64,000 nt of DNA from Linnemannia hyalina (Eukaryota; Mortierellomycota; Mortierellomycetes; Mortierellales; Mortierellaceae). Made by a program: the position numbers and the translations under genes. Numbering within the stretch: position 1 is the first letter of the stretch; each line of letters opens with the position of its first letter. Shown here one piece after another: positions 13,380-25,708 of this stretch. The notes beneath the pieces are model-generated. The model saw only the letters and a program-made list of their open reading frames with translations, did no database searches and was not told where the DNA came from. The stretch covers positions 496,001 to 560,000 of the forward strand of contig JAHRHY010000023.1 in assembly GCA_019671135.1 (NCBI GenBank). Direction: 5' to 3'.

Positions 13380-16300
13380 ATGAGTCGCATGTCGCCACTG
13401 GTCGCTCCTATTATCGACGAGGACTTTGACCTGTGCATCTCCGAGACCAACCTTCCCTTCCCATACTCCGACCACTGCAGCACCGGACCACCCAGTCTCT
13501 ACGAGTTTGACGTTGCAGAGGACTATGACGACGAAGACGAGGAAGAAGGTTATTTCGATGGAGCATTGGACGAAGAGGAGGAGGAGGAGGAGGAAGAAGG
13601 AGATGTGGATGAGGATGATACGTTGGTCGAGACCAAGGAGGTACTTCTCGACGGAGACAGCGACAGCGACCCTGTGTTGACCCCTGGATACAATGCCATT
13701 GGTCATGTTACGCCCAAACCCGACAAAGGTGCGCCTTCTCCATCTAGATCTCGAAATGCGAAGCAGAGACAGCTGAACGACCTCTCTGATCAGCTGCACT
13801 CTCGCCTCGAGAGCATCCACAACGACAACAACAACAATGATACCCTTCGAACGCCAACTGCCTCGACTCCAAAGACACGACCCTACTACAGTCGACACTC
13901 ATACTCCTTCGACTCTAACGAAGGCTGGCACGAAGAAGAATACGAGGAGGATGATGCACGCAAAGATGAAGCACAGGACAGCCAGACCGGACTGACGGGC
14001 ATCATCCAGACAGTGACCTCCTCTGCAACCTCTGTCGCCTATGCAGTCGGCAAGCATTGGTCCAAGGTAATGACTGAAGCAGTCATAAATACTGATTTTC
14101 CTGCACACACCATGCACATTGATCCTTCTCTCCTTCTGTGTGTCTCCGTCTCAAAGGAACGATCCCCATCGTTTCTTTCCCTTTTTTTTTCTTCTGCTTC
14201 TTCCGTTGAACATTTTACAGGCACATGACATTGTGCATACAATATTGCATTTTGTCCACAGACTCAAACACGAACACACAAATACACGACTCATGGTTTA
14301 ATTGCTCTCACACCCCCCACATGTCATCCTCACCCTGTCTATCATTGTCATCACCTAATATATTTTCCTTGTGAACCTTACTTACTTTGAAGAAAATCTA
14401 CGAGTCCTTGCTCGCCTCAAGGGACCCCAAAGCATACTACACTCACCTTCTCAGCGCAGCAACCAACTACGAGCAATGGGCAGAGGCAGCCGCCATTCTC
14501 GATCGACTCGAGGGTAAGGACAAGTGGAAGAACGACCCACGTTCACCCCATTACGACTATGAGATGTTGCAGGAACGCCTCTCACAACTGAGCGCGGCTA
14601 GGGAGTCTGGTGATCTCGGACTGATGATCTATCTACTTCGAACCTCCCTCTCGCGTAACCTCGGCAATGTCGGTCGGCCACAGGTAAACACTCGCCGAAA
14701 CACGTTATTTCTTGCCAATATTACGTCGGGTGCAAATAAACGGTTAGGGGCAGCCAGCTAACGTATTGGTTTTTGTTTCTGCTTGCTCTAGTTGTATGCA
14801 AACACCAATATTGGTACCAAGCGACTGATCGAGCAGTACAATGCGGAGGTTATGCGACAGCTCAACATAATTTGTGACACTGAGAGCGATGACTTTTCTA
14901 TGGCAGCCAAGCTGGAGTTTTTCACCCATACCCGCCAGGCGTTCGGTCGTACAGCCCTTCTTCTCAGTGGTGGCGCAACCATGGGTAAGTCACAAGTGAA
15001 TTTTAGCTTACTGATTGTTTCATCAGTTGGTGATTCGAGTCTAAATGCTAATTGTTTTTTGGTGGCGTACTTATCCCTAGGTCTGATGCACATTGGAGTG
15101 ATCAAATCGTTGTACTACAATCAACTGCTGCCACGAATTATCTCGGGATCATCGTGTGGATCGATCATTGCGGGCATACTTTGCACGCGCACAGATGAGG
15201 AGATTTCCGAAATGTTCCAATTTGACAAGTTCAACTTTGTAAGTCTTGGTCAAGGGTTTAATGGTGCTTACCTTCAAGTGGATGCTCTTGGATCTTTTTT
15301 AGTTTGTTAACCATTGACATCATATCTTCCTTTTAAATTAGACCGTCTTCCACACAGTGGAGGAGAAGGGAGATGTCCTGGCACGACTCATCCACTTTTT
15401 GAAGAATGGTACGCAAAAGACCACTTGATCTTGGACTCGCTGAACATCGTGGACACAGAACTAACAACCCTGACTTTTGAATTTTCCTTTTGGACCGATT
15501 AGGTGCTCTTTTTGACGCCCAAGTGCTGAAGGCTGCACTGAAGGACAACATCGGAAATGTCACCTTCCAGGAGGCATACAACCGCACGCGCAGGATTCTC
15601 AATATCACCGTCAGCACCTCTGCTACGTTTGAGATGCCTCGACTTTTGAACTATCTGACTGCCCCCAACGTCCTCATCTGGTCAGCAGTGTAGGTGACAT
15701 CCCTAAGTTAAACCAATTTCAGGCATATGCATCCACTCTACTCTGCCACAAATAACTGATGCCCACCTCTCATTTAGAGCGACATCATCCGCCGCTCCGT
15801 TCATTTACAACTCGGCGCCACTTATGGCCAAGGACAAGAACGGAGACGAAGTTCAGTGGAACCCTTCCCGTAAGTTCCCTCCATTTTTTGCTGTTGCATG
15901 TTGACATGACGCTTGAGTGTCGACAGCTTCTTGACCAAGCCCCTTCCTGGTCTCTCTCCTCTCTTAGGCTACCACTGGATCGACGGATCTGTCGACAAGT
16001 AAGTTGGACCCTTGTAACTCTTTCCTTTGCCAAGATAACGCGCCACACGGAACTAATATTCCTCATTATTTACTCCGATATTTAGCGATCTCCCTATGAA
16101 CAAGCTTTCGGAGCTCTTCAACGTGAACCATTTCATCGTCTGCCAGGTCAACCCTTACATCGTACCCTTCTTGCATAATTCCCTGGCACGTTCTCCAACA
16201 AATCGTGTCCTTGGCTGGATACTGTACCAAGCGAGATCTGAGGTCCAGCACCGCATGAACCAGGTACGTCACGCATTTGAAATACTCGGCAATGTGCACT

Positions 16301-17989
16301 TTTTGAACAATCACCAGTACAGTTACCACCATGAAGTATTGCAGTAAGGATTTACAATGGCAAAAACAATTCATTCGAGTATGGTAACCGTGCGGGCACT
16401 AAGAGAATATAGTACCAGCACCTTGGCCCTTTTAGAGTAGTTTTTTTTGACGTGGGATTCGACGCTGTTCAATCTGATTGTGTTTCTCAGTGCAATACTT
16501 AGTGGTGGTGACTGTACAGGATACTAACGACGCCCCATATCCGCTGCTCACATAATTTAGTTGTCAATATTGGGAGTCATGCCAGGATTGATCCAGAAGG
16601 TTCAGGCGATCATGGCACAGCGGTACTATGGCGATATCACTATTGTGCCGAACCTTGGAGTGGATGATTACATGAACATTGTGACCAACCCAACGGCCGA
16701 GTTCCTTGTCAACGCCACTCTCAAGGGTGAGCGTGCAACCTGGCCAAGTAAGTCACGCGGGCATCGTTTTTGCTCATTTGTGTTGAGGTCGCAACTAAGG
16801 ATTGCAAGGAGACTGTAAAGCCTAACCAATACCCTTCTGCTTCTGCTTCTGCTTCTGCGAAATAGAAATCTCGATCATCAAGAACCATTGCAGCATTGAG
16901 CATTGTCTGGATGATATTCTTTACCGCTTGCGGTTACGTCGCTTAGAAGCTTACAGACCACCAAATACTACATCAAAGCGGACAGCACGAAACAGCGTGT
17001 TCCCCCAGGCACCACCACCTATGTCCATGACCTCTAGCAGCGATGCTGCTGCCATGAGAGGTTCGCCTTCGGTCTGCTATAGTGCCATTGGCCGGTCCAA
17101 CTCTTCGCCAGCTACACCAAGCGCTACTGTCAACCTGGCGACTGTCAACCTGGATCGGCCGGCAATGACACCCATGGCTCCCATGCCTGTCAACTCTAGT
17201 ATCGATGCATCCAGCGGGTTGATGCCTTCAACAATGTCGGATGATAGGCCAACTCTTGGTGTTGAGACTCATGAGAAGCAACCGACGGGGCCGCAGTCTC
17301 AAAGAAGATCGTCGATGGAAGTGCCTATCTCTACAGCGACTGTGCAGTCCAAGGCTGGAACTCGTTCAGGATCAGGTGCGCTGAACCATGCACCGCCACC
17401 TCCATTGAGACGTGCCAACTCTTCAAGCTCTCCTTCTCCCAACGTGGTTCGGACTTCGTCTACTGGAGCTGCTGCAGAAGCAGCAGGCGGTAAATCGACT
17501 CGTCACAGGAACAGTATCAGCAACGTGTCCGAGTACAAGTTCCAGGACAATGGCGAGGTGATCGTCATGACCAGTAGTTCTACTGCACAAAGAACAGCCT
17601 CTTCCTCCATTGCCGCAAATATGCCGTCTCCCAGGATTGTGTTTACGCCATCGATGACCGCCCACTCGCCCATGAATGAGGCCTCTCAGTTCTCGCAGCT
17701 TTCTGGGCTTGGCCTTGGTCAGTCTGCTGCATCTTCGTCTTCGTCCTCTGCGGTGGTGTCGCCCACGTTACTATCGACTGCTACGTTGTCGGCGGTCAGT
17801 AACCCTGTGCCTGCAATGGTGCAAACCCACAAGTCTCGTCCTAGTAGCAAGAAGTCTTCTTCTTCCACGTCGTCTTCATCGTCGTCGGCTTCTGCAACTA
17901 CGACCACTACCACCACAGTTCGGCCAGGCACAAGCCGCATTCGTAGCAAGCAGGCCCGTACCTTCCAGATGACCAGTCTCCAACAGTAG
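13380..17989 (+). CDS. Patatin-domain triacylglycerol lipase, Tgl3/4/5 (SDP1) family
   Basis: Eleven exons: 13380-14066, 14393-14683, 14792-14984, 15081-15238, 15342-15408, 15503-15689, 15778-15869, 15968-15998, 16086-16263, 16561-16747 and 16866-17989 (3195 nt, 1064 aa). An acidic, low-complexity N-terminus leads into a DUF3336-like region (about 230-385) typical of fungal and plant lipid-droplet lipases. The patatin fold shows the oxyanion block G-G-A-T-M-G, the nucleophile elbow G-S-S-C-G with Ser415, and Asp564 in D-G-S as the dyad partner. After residue ~690 the chain is a Ser/Thr/Ala-rich, probably disordered tail. The family releases fatty acids from stored triacylglycerol at lipid droplets, fitting an oil-storing fungus. 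One exon is only 31 nt. Confidence 0.9.
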
Positions 17990-18008
17990 TACATCTCATC
18001 GACATGGA

Positions 18009-18014
18009 AATAAA
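18009..18014 (+). terminator. AATAAA signal after the lipase
   Basis: AATAAA lies about 20 nt past the lipase stop. The next gene is convergent, and its stop lies at 18158. Confidence 0.5.
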
Positions 18015-18157
18015 ACCGCGGTTAGATTTTGGAGGCGATGCAAGTTTTATTTGTAGGGTATTATGGATGTGAATGATGCAGGGCTGCCTATGACGGGAGC
18101 GTGTTGTCTGAGGAGGGGTATGAAATAGTGCTTGAGGGGTGGGGCAGAGTAGTGTCT

Positions 18158-18373
18158 CTAGACGCGGGAGAGGACCATGGCATGCATGTTTCCAAGGTGT
18201 GCTGCCTTGGCAGCAGCGGTCTGGGTGGACTGAGCGGAGGAGGTACGAGTCGAGGTGGTAGTAGGGACCTTGCCGTCGAAGGAAGTGCGGGGTGTCTGGG
18301 AGGGAGTGTTCGCGGCCGAAGCGGTCTTGTTCTTCTTGGAAGAAGAGGCGTTGTTCATCTTGAAAAGAGGCAT
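18158..18373 (-). CDS. Small Ser/Thr/Ala-rich protein, 71 aa
   Basis: Single exon; the start is the first ATG after a TATA box. The N-terminus is short and basic (several Lys after M-P-L-F-K), followed by a Ser/Thr/Ala/Gln-rich stretch and an alanine-rich end. There is no signal peptide, no membrane segment and no recognisable domain. It is supported as a gene by its own promoter and by a clear relative at 20148-20335, which shares the Lys-Asn/Gln-Thr-Ala-Ser-Ala-Ala core and the Thr-Pro-Ser-Gln-Thr that follows. Function unknown. Confidence 0.6.
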   Translation of the reverse strand: MPLFKMNNASSSKKNKTASAANTPSQTPRTSFDGKVPTTTSTRTSSAQSTQTAAAKAAHLGNMHAMVLSRV

Positions 18374-18489
18374 CTTTACAGTGTGTGTTGGATAGAGGGC
18401 GGAGAGGGAGAGTGGTGTTGCTTGATGGGCGTAGTTGATGAGTGTCTGTCTGTTGTGGTCGTGAGAGATTTGAGGAACTGACCAGTTGC

Positions 18490-18497
18490 TTTTTATA
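18490..18497 (-). promoter_or_regulatory. TATA box of the small Ser/Thr-rich gene
   Basis: TATAAAAA on the minus strand lies about 117 nt upstream of the ATG at 18373. Confidence 0.6.
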
Positions 18498-18499
18498 CC

Positions 18500-20070
18500 A
18501 TAGCCTTCTTTTTTTTTGTTTGTTGATGGGGCCTTCCTCGATCGCGATACGAGGGGTAAAGTGTATGGAAAACGTAAGTTTGTTTGCAGGAGAATAAAAC
18601 GCCGAATACTTGCACTGAGCGAATTATCTCAAAGGCACCAATGGATGTTACTGCAATTTCACATCCAGCTCTAGGACTAAAGCTTGATCTGTGCGGCGCT
18701 TGTAAAAGTCAAATGAGAAACAACATCCAGGCGCTGAAGAGTAAAGGCGGTGCACTGAGGACAGGCAGGGGAGGTGGTGGGAGCGAGGTGAAGGAACCAG
18801 GCAAAGTGAAAGTTGAGCCATTCAAAAATAGCTGATCGGACCACCAACGACCTTGCACTGGGTCCCTGCATGTCCAATTGGATATCCTTTTCGTGCCTTT
18901 TGATATCTGACTCAGCGTTTGTTATTTCGCCTTCTTTTTGGACCCTATTCATCTCAAAAAAAGCGCACTATTACCGTCTTCCACCTTTTGGATCACTCCA
19001 GAAAAGCGACACCAAACACCGGTCGCGAATTTTTCTCCTTGTAGCTCCTTCACAATGTCCACATCCAACAAGCTACCTTTTCTACGATCAGACCCCCTTT
19101 TGGGAGCCATGATATACTAACCGCTGTTTACATTGCTTCAAAAAACTCCGGTGGTCAAAACGAAGGAAAATAGTTTCGTTGAGGCCTTTTTTTCCTTGGA
19201 AGGAATTTTATTCAGGCGGAGATGAACCACAAATTAAGATTTTTTTATCGTCTAAATGTTTTCTTATTTCTCCTTGTCTCTGTTGGGCCCCCCCAGGCGC
19301 ACATTCCTCTGGGAGTCGAGTCGACTGGACCCGGCTGGCTTTGATTTTTTTTCTTTCATGAGTCTATCCTTTCACAGGAGTCATTCGAACATTTTCTCTC
19401 TGATAGTGTGGTGTGGTGTGGTGTGGGAAAGGGGTATGCGGGGAAGAGGAGAAGGGGAGCTAGAAAGAGTGTGTGGGTAAACGAGGCATTTTGGCGGCTG
19501 TGAAAGAAAGGAATTAGCTCTGGTGGTTTTGCCGATTGGTTGAACAAAGGGTTCTTCTCCCTAGCCAACGTCGCGTCTCCATTAACAGCCAACGGCATCA
19601 TAGACTAGTCGATTGGTTAGAGAAGGTACAAACTGTAGGAAGGCAAGGTAGAGGAAAAAGAAGCAGGGAGGTGAGGGATCAGACGGAATGAGAAGCAACG
19701 GCCTCCTTTAGTTCTCCGACCAGTTCAGTTCCTGACTATGTCTATATGTCTCGATTTTCTACGAGCTTTCTAAAGAATTCCCCTCCCTCTACAAGGCTCA
19801 TAACACCTGGAGTAGAACCCATCTCCTCCCCGCCTAGAAGAGGTAGAAAATAGCAGAGTTAAGGCTTCCAAGAAGTCTTTGGCTTTCATCAACGCTTTGT
19901 CCGTCTGTGCTTGAACGCAGTACCAACACAGACACGACTCCCTCCAGTTCTTTGCAGACTAGGTGTTGTTAATAATCGTTCCAGGGCTTCTGTGGAATGT
20001 CTATGCCGATGGAGTACGCTTTAGTACCCAATAATGAAACACTCTTTAGTCCATCCCAAGTACCCCAGAA
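18500..20070. other. Intergenic region without a recognisable gene
   Basis: Only short, incoherent frames are seen. A short frame near 19053 begins M-S-T-S-N-K but stops at once and has no partner exon. Confidence 0.55.
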
Positions 20071-20075
20071 ACCCT

Positions 20076-20335
20076 TATAAAGGCCGCCCTACCCTTGCTC
20101 ATTCCTCCCACATCCCTCATCAACACAATCCAAACCAAAACACAACCGTGCATCTCCCCAAGAAGTCATCCAAGAACCAGACCGCCTCGGCTGCCACTAC
20201 CCCCTCCCAAACCCTATGTACCTCTCTGCACGAGCAGCGCCCCTCTACCTTGGCCGGTGACCGCAAGGTCGAATAGTCCCTCCACGATCTCATCGCCACA
20301 GCCATGCATGGCGGCCGTAATAGCTTCTTTGTCTA
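20076..20335 (+). pseudogene. Decayed relative of the 71-aa Ser/Thr-rich protein
   Basis: A TATAAA at 20076-20081 is followed by a leader and then, from about 20148, a frame beginning with GTG where the relative has ATG. It shares the Lys-Lys-Ser-Ser-Lys-Asn and Thr-Ala-Ser-Ala-Ala core, then Thr-Pro-Ser-Gln-Thr, with the gene at 18158-18373. The frame runs into TAG at 20274-20276 and stays open for about 19 more codons. Lost start plus internal TAG suggest a dead copy. It is inverted relative to the intact copy and about 2 kb away. Confidence 0.5.
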
Positions 20336-21189
20336 AGCTAGCTAACCTGCCATCCATCGGCTCAAAGAACTAGCTCGATAATCTCACCCACAAGTTGTCT
20401 ACAATCAGTGTTCCATTGGAAGGAACAAACGCTTACCCTCAATACCCCACCTCATCTCATTTTTTACCACAGGCCTTTCTTTTTCTTGCATTTCCATGTC
20501 TCATAAAATCTAGTCCTTTCAGAACGACCTTGTACATTCCCCGATCGTATGTGCATAACATAATAAACAAATCAGCACATCCATCATAGTCATCTTGCAT
20601 CATCGCTACTATTTCTCCCTCCTCCCTCCTCCCTCACACCCTCATGTCCATGTTTCAGAACCCTGGAGAGCAAGAGCCAAGAGAAAGAGGGAGAAGGTTG
20701 ATCTGGTAGATCCGACCAAGTACCTTTAGATCCTTTCAGTTGATAGCCCAACCCACATTAACCCTCGTTTTTGATTACCCCGCAACAAATGAAAATTAAG
20801 CATTCCAAAAGAGTGGGAGTGATTATCTGGAAACTAATTTCCGAAACATCATATACAACAAATGACAACGGCAAGACAAGAGAGGGAAGGAGAGAGAGCG
20901 AGAAGGAAGGAAAGCAAACAATGACATGCCCAACGCCACGGTGTACGTTATCTATTGCGAGATGGTATGTGTGTCATTGAGATTGGGGTGCCTTCGTGCC
21001 TGTGTCTGTGTCTGTGTATTGGTTGAGGAGATTAATGGACGAGAGAGAAATGAGAGAGAAGAATGAGGGCTCTTGGATGATGGGAGTTTTGGAAGTTGGA
21101 TGTTGGATGTGGGCTTCTTTTTCCCCGTCGATTTTTGGGGCAAGAGATAGGGCATTGGTAGCAAGGCTCGCTTCCTTCATTTCTTGATC

Positions 21190-21234
<45 letters not shown>

Positions 21235-21718
21235 GGCATCTCTCATCACACTACCCTCTGCTATCTCCCAATCCCACGGATAACGAAGTGCATGTATGTG
21301 CGTTGTTTGCCGAGAGGCACGGTGTGTGAGCAAGCAAGCGCGGATGGCGATGCAAGGGGGAGGTGGATGAGGCAGTGAGAGAGATATGAAGGATTACGGC
21401 GTCCAATGAAGGCGGTTGATCATGGACACCGAGATGTGGACGATAACGAGAGCACTCATCGATGGATTGACAAATCGGAGAGCGAACGGTAGGTTGGAAG
21501 GAAGGAAGGAAGGAAGGGAGGAGGGGGACTGTCATTTCGTGATCGGAGCAAATTCTCTATGGCTAGTGCGACGCACGCACGCACACACAAAACACAAACA
21601 TAAGAACGTTCTCGTTTATTTTTTTACTTTTTCAACATCTTTCTTCCCTTTCTCTCCACTCTCTTCAATCAAACAGCTAAACAGCCAACTACATTCATAC
21701 AACAACGATACCGACACA
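20336..21718. other. Intergenic region with a (GA)n microsatellite
   Basis: No gene recognised. A GA microsatellite of about 40 nt occupies 21193-21232. The last 150 bp are pyrimidine-rich and probably form the promoter and 5' UTR of the deaminase gene. Confidence 0.6.
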
Positions 21719-23651
21719 ATGAGATTAGTTATTCGCCAGGACTACGATGCCGTATCATACCACGTCGGTAAGTCGTCTCTCACTCTCCACCCGTATTCCC
21801 TCCCATGGTTCCTGCCTGCCAACTAACCCTAATCCTCATCCTCACTTTCACATTCACTTCCGAACAACAGCAAAGTACGTGAAGGAAAGGATCATGGAGT
21901 TTGCCCCAACGGCCAACAACCCCTTCGTACTGGGTCTCCCAACAGGATCATCCCCCGTGGGCGTCTACAGGAATCTGGTCAAGTTCCATCAGAACGGTGA
22001 ACTCTCATTCAAACATATCGTTACCTTCAACATGGACGAGTATGTCGGTCTTCCAAGGTAACTTACTTGAAGATGTGCATTTGAGAGAGAGAGAGAGGAC
22101 TGAGGCGTGGTTTTTGGTGCAGAGCGTTGTCAGGTTTCTCGTGTTTATAAGAGTAAGGCGTGATTACGAGGCAGAAGAAGGAGCAGACGGACGGTGGGAA
22201 AAAATTGGTTGGCAATGTATTTTTCGGTTCTTTTTGCACTCCCTCAAAAGTGAACAAATCGAACAGAAACGACGGGACATTTTTGCTCAATATGTACAAC
22301 AGACAAAAAGTCCCTAGGGGGGTCCAAAACAAAACCTCTTTTCTTACATCATTTTCTTGCCGCCTCCTTTCTCCTTCAATAGAGACCACCCAGAATCATA
22401 CCACTCTTTCATGTGGAAGCACCTCTTCAAGCACGTCGACATCCTGCCTGAGAACGTCCACATCCTCGACGGGAACGCAACGGACCTGGATCTGGAATGC
22501 CACCGGTTCGAGGAAAAGATCGATGCCGTCGGCGGGATCGAATTGTTCCTGGGCGGAATCGGACCCGATGGACATATTGCGTTTAATGAGCCTGGGTCGT
22601 CCTTGAATTCGAGGACTCGTGTCAAGACGTTGGCCTATGAGACCATTGTTGCGAATGCGAGGTTCTTTGATAATGATATCACGAAGGTGCCTAACTTGGC
22701 ATTAACCGTCGGTGTTGGGTAAGTCTTTGACTTTTTTCTTTCAAGAACTTCATGATGGTTATATAGTGGGTGAGGCGACAGGACCAAGAACGAGGGAAAA
22801 ACAGGAAGGAAGAAAGCTTATCTGGAAAGGAGAAATATGGGAGTTCGTTATCGATAGCACTTATTTGTTATTTTACGTCTCTTTACTTTCTCCGACAAAC
22901 AGGCTGATGACAACAGCTGAGGCGTTGAAGCGGGGAGGTTTTGATACAGGAGAAAAGGCGACGAGAAGACGGATGACAAGCCCGCCTTTGGTCAGCACAA
23001 CAACTACGACTGCAAGGACGAATGAATGAAAACCCTCTTTTGTTCTTATTGCACGCTTGACAGAGGAGAGAAGAACGAAGAGTAGACGAACATCAGCGGC
23101 AGCTCAACATCAACCACAACAAAAGTAACTATAAGTGAGCCCTCGTCCTTATTACATTCCATGGACAAAAGAATGTGTCATGGTGGTACAATCCCCATCT
23201 CGAGAATACGCTTTCACCAGACGACGCTTTTCACCTGCAGGATGAAAAAGAAGAAAATAGATCAGTCAAACCGTCGTATCGTATTGACGCCAAGCAACTC
23301 CACCCACTAACTCGCCCTATCCTTCACCTTCTCTCCAACCCTTTACCCAACAGCACGGTGATGGACGCCAGAGAAGTATGCGTGATCATTACAGGCGCAC
23401 ACAAGGCTCTGGCGTTGGCAAAATGTATCGAGGAAGGTGTCAACCACATGTGGACAGTCTCTGCGATCCAATTGCACCCGCGCGGAATGGTTGTCTGTGA
23501 CGAGGACGCGACGCTGGAGCTCCATGTCAAGACGGTCAACTATTTCAAGTCGATCGAGAAGGTGCACGAGCAGCTGATTGGATCTGACAACGTAGGTTTG
23601 CAGGGAGGTGTCCGGTCGTGGCGCGGTGTCGAAGCTACTTATCATCAATAG
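21719..23651 (+). CDS. Glucosamine-6-phosphate deaminase
   Basis: Four exons: 21719-21767, 21871-22057, 22383-22718 and 23354-23651 (870 nt, 289 aa, the length of human GNPDA1). It converts glucosamine 6-phosphate to fructose 6-phosphate and ammonia in the cytosol, the last step of N-acetylglucosamine use. All catalytic residues fall at E. coli NagB numbers: Asp72 in F-N-M-D-E-Y, then Asp141, His143 and Glu148 in [10 protein letters not shown]. The phosphate-binding L-P-T-G-S-S-P block is at 39-45. The last ~20 residues diverge from other members. The third intron is 635 nt, longer than its neighbours, and contains a further in-frame acceptor near 22902. A chitin-walled fungus would use the enzyme for wall turnover. 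Confidence 0.92.
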
Positions 23652-23805
23652 ACGTGTGAAGAGGAGGAGGGCGTGAGACAGAGAAAGGAGAGGGTGTAGA
23701 AGAGAGGGAGTTTCGATCGAAGCGTTTGGTTGGAGGCTCTGAAGACTGGTGACAGGAGGAAGAAGAGGAAATAATGATGAAAATGAAGATATACATACAG
23801 CTACA

Positions 23806-23811
23806 AATAAA
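23806..23811 (+). terminator. AATAAA signal after the deaminase gene
   Basis: AATAAA followed by an A-rich stretch lies about 155 nt past the deaminase stop. Confidence 0.5.
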
Positions 23812-24679
23812 AAACATACCATCTAGAACCCAATCCATAACACCAACCTTACCTTTGCCTCTTCTGCTGCACCATTAGATGGTTTTCCACGAGTAAGAGG
23901 ACTGATTAATCACGTGCAAACATTTGTCAATAAAAGAGCGAATCGATCGTGGTGCTCTTGCTCCTTCTCTTTTCCCCCCTTCTTCAGAGTAAATATTGAT
24001 TCAGCAATAATGCGTGCTGTCTATCTGTCCCCCATCGATCCAGAAACCATCCATCCGTCATGATATACCAACCATCCAACACCATCCACCTTACTCTCCA
24101 GTCATCCAACACTACCCAATTGATCAGGAAACAGCATATTGGGCCTGGAACAGTGACCATCGATATCATCGACATGAGAGATCTAGATCAACTTCAGGGC
24201 AGCACATACTTTTGGATCAGCAAACAAACGCCACCACTCCCCCCATCCTTTTCTCTACCCTTCCCCATCCCCTGTCGTCGCCCACTCTGTGCCACCTCCC
24301 ACACTTTCTTCTATGCCCAACTTTGCTATGGTCAGAACTGCTCTCACAACATAATATTCGCCCTACTCTCCACTTCTCACTCGCTCCTCCTGTAAAGAAG
24401 GATAGCGTGGAAGTCTGAGTTTTGGTTCGCGAATATTAGTGATACGTTGCAGGTCTTTGAACCTTTGGGCCGACTGTGTCTTCTTTATGAATCCCTTCGT
24501 CACTTGTCGCAAGCCTTGTCCCTTCCAGTCTTTGTAAAAAGATGAAGAAGCAGACATACCTGCGATAATACGGATGTGACACTCATATGAGAAACTCTGG
24601 TATTCACTCCTCTTTCCCCTTTTGCCACCAATTTTGGTTTCTTTTTCTCTTTACAATCATCTCAGAAGCATCATCAAAA
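23812..24679. other. Intergenic region before the uS8 gene
   Basis: No gene recognised. The left part has a CCAT/CATC-rich stretch; the last ~100 bp are pyrimidine-rich, as usual upstream of ribosomal protein genes. Confidence 0.6.
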
Positions 24680-25482
24680 ATGGTCCGCATCTCCGTCTTG
24701 AACGACTGCCTCAACAACATCAACAACGCCGAGAAGCGTGGCAAGCGCCAGGTCTTGATCCGCCCTTCGTCCAAGGTCATCGTCAAGTTCTTGTCCTTGA
24801 TGCAGAAGCACGGTACGTTTTCCTTTCCCTTGTCTATTCTCGCCATCTACACTTCACACTCTCTCTGGCTTCTCTTTTTTTGACCACATACACCATACAA
24901 CACATACCACACCGAAGTTATAACTGGATTGGTGTTGCGCGGTCTTTATTACCGTTGTTAGTCCGTTTACTCGGACGAAGACGTGAAACGGGATTTGCAA
25001 ACATATCCAACACTTATCTTTTAATGCTTCGGAAGAACGAAATGACACTACTTACAAGCTTCTGGCACTCATAGTGGCCTCTAGCCTTTATATAGTGGAG
25101 ACATCCCCTCCCCTTTCCCTTCCTCCCTCTTCCCTACCTTTTCCTTCATGCAATTGAAGCATATCTACAATGACACGAAATACTAATTGACCTTCTCAAT
25201 TCATTATTTGTTATGATTGTAGGCTACATTGGCGAGTTTGAGGAGATCGATGACCACCGCTCTGGCAAGATCGTTGTCCAGTTGATCGGCCGTATCAACA
25301 AGACCGGAGTCATCTCCCCCCGTTTCAACATCAAGTTGAACGAGATCGAGAAGTGGATCGCCCGTCTCTTGCCCTCGCGCCAGTTCGGTTACATTATCCT
25401 CACCACCTCGGCCGGAATCATGGACCACGAGGAGGCTCGTCGTCGCCACACCGGAGGAAAGGTCTTGGGTTACTTCTACTAA
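24680..25482 (+). CDS. rps22: 40S ribosomal protein uS8 (S22 / S15a)
   Basis: Exons 24680-24812 and 25223-25482 give 393 nt and 130 aa, exactly the usual eukaryotic length. The start M-V-R-I-S-V-L-N-D, the block [11 protein letters not shown] and the end G-K-V-L-G-Y-F-Y match the family closely. The protein binds 18S rRNA in the small subunit. The 410-nt intron splits the glycine codon after residue 44 and has a near-consensus branch site (TACTAAT) about 40 nt before its end. The third positions are strongly biased to C and G, as expected for a highly expressed gene. Confidence 0.97.
24932..25013 (+). ncRNA. Possible structured RNA in the uS8 intron
   Basis: Three nested complementary arms are visible within 82 nt: GTGTTG (24932-24937) with CAACAC (25008-25013), CCGTT (24952-24956) with AACGG (24987-24991), and GTCCG (24961-24965) with CGGAC (24972-24976) around a six-nt loop. 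The outline resembles one hairpin of an H/ACA snoRNA, and ribosomal protein introns often host snoRNAs. I see no clear H box, ACA box, C box or D box, so this is tentative. Confidence 0.25.
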
Positions 25483-25600
25483 AGCATCTCAAGCACCCCC
25501 CTCTTCGGGATTGGGATCTGAATGGCGCACTGGATCCTTCAGTTGTTGGCTCGATCTTGAACCCGAAGCTAATCCGACCCAGTTCATTTTTTTCTTTGTG

Positions 25601-25606
25601 AATAAA
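25601..25606 (+). terminator. AATAAA signal of the uS8 gene
   Basis: AATAAA lies about 120 nt after the uS8 stop, in the short gap before the convergent ORF at 25709. Confidence 0.55.
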
Positions 25607-25708
25607 AGACACGGGGTTTCTGTAAAATCAACAATTACTATCTGTACAACACCACATACCTTGAATAAATTGATACTTCGATCTATCTGCTTTCGTTCTT
25701 ATTGTGGT

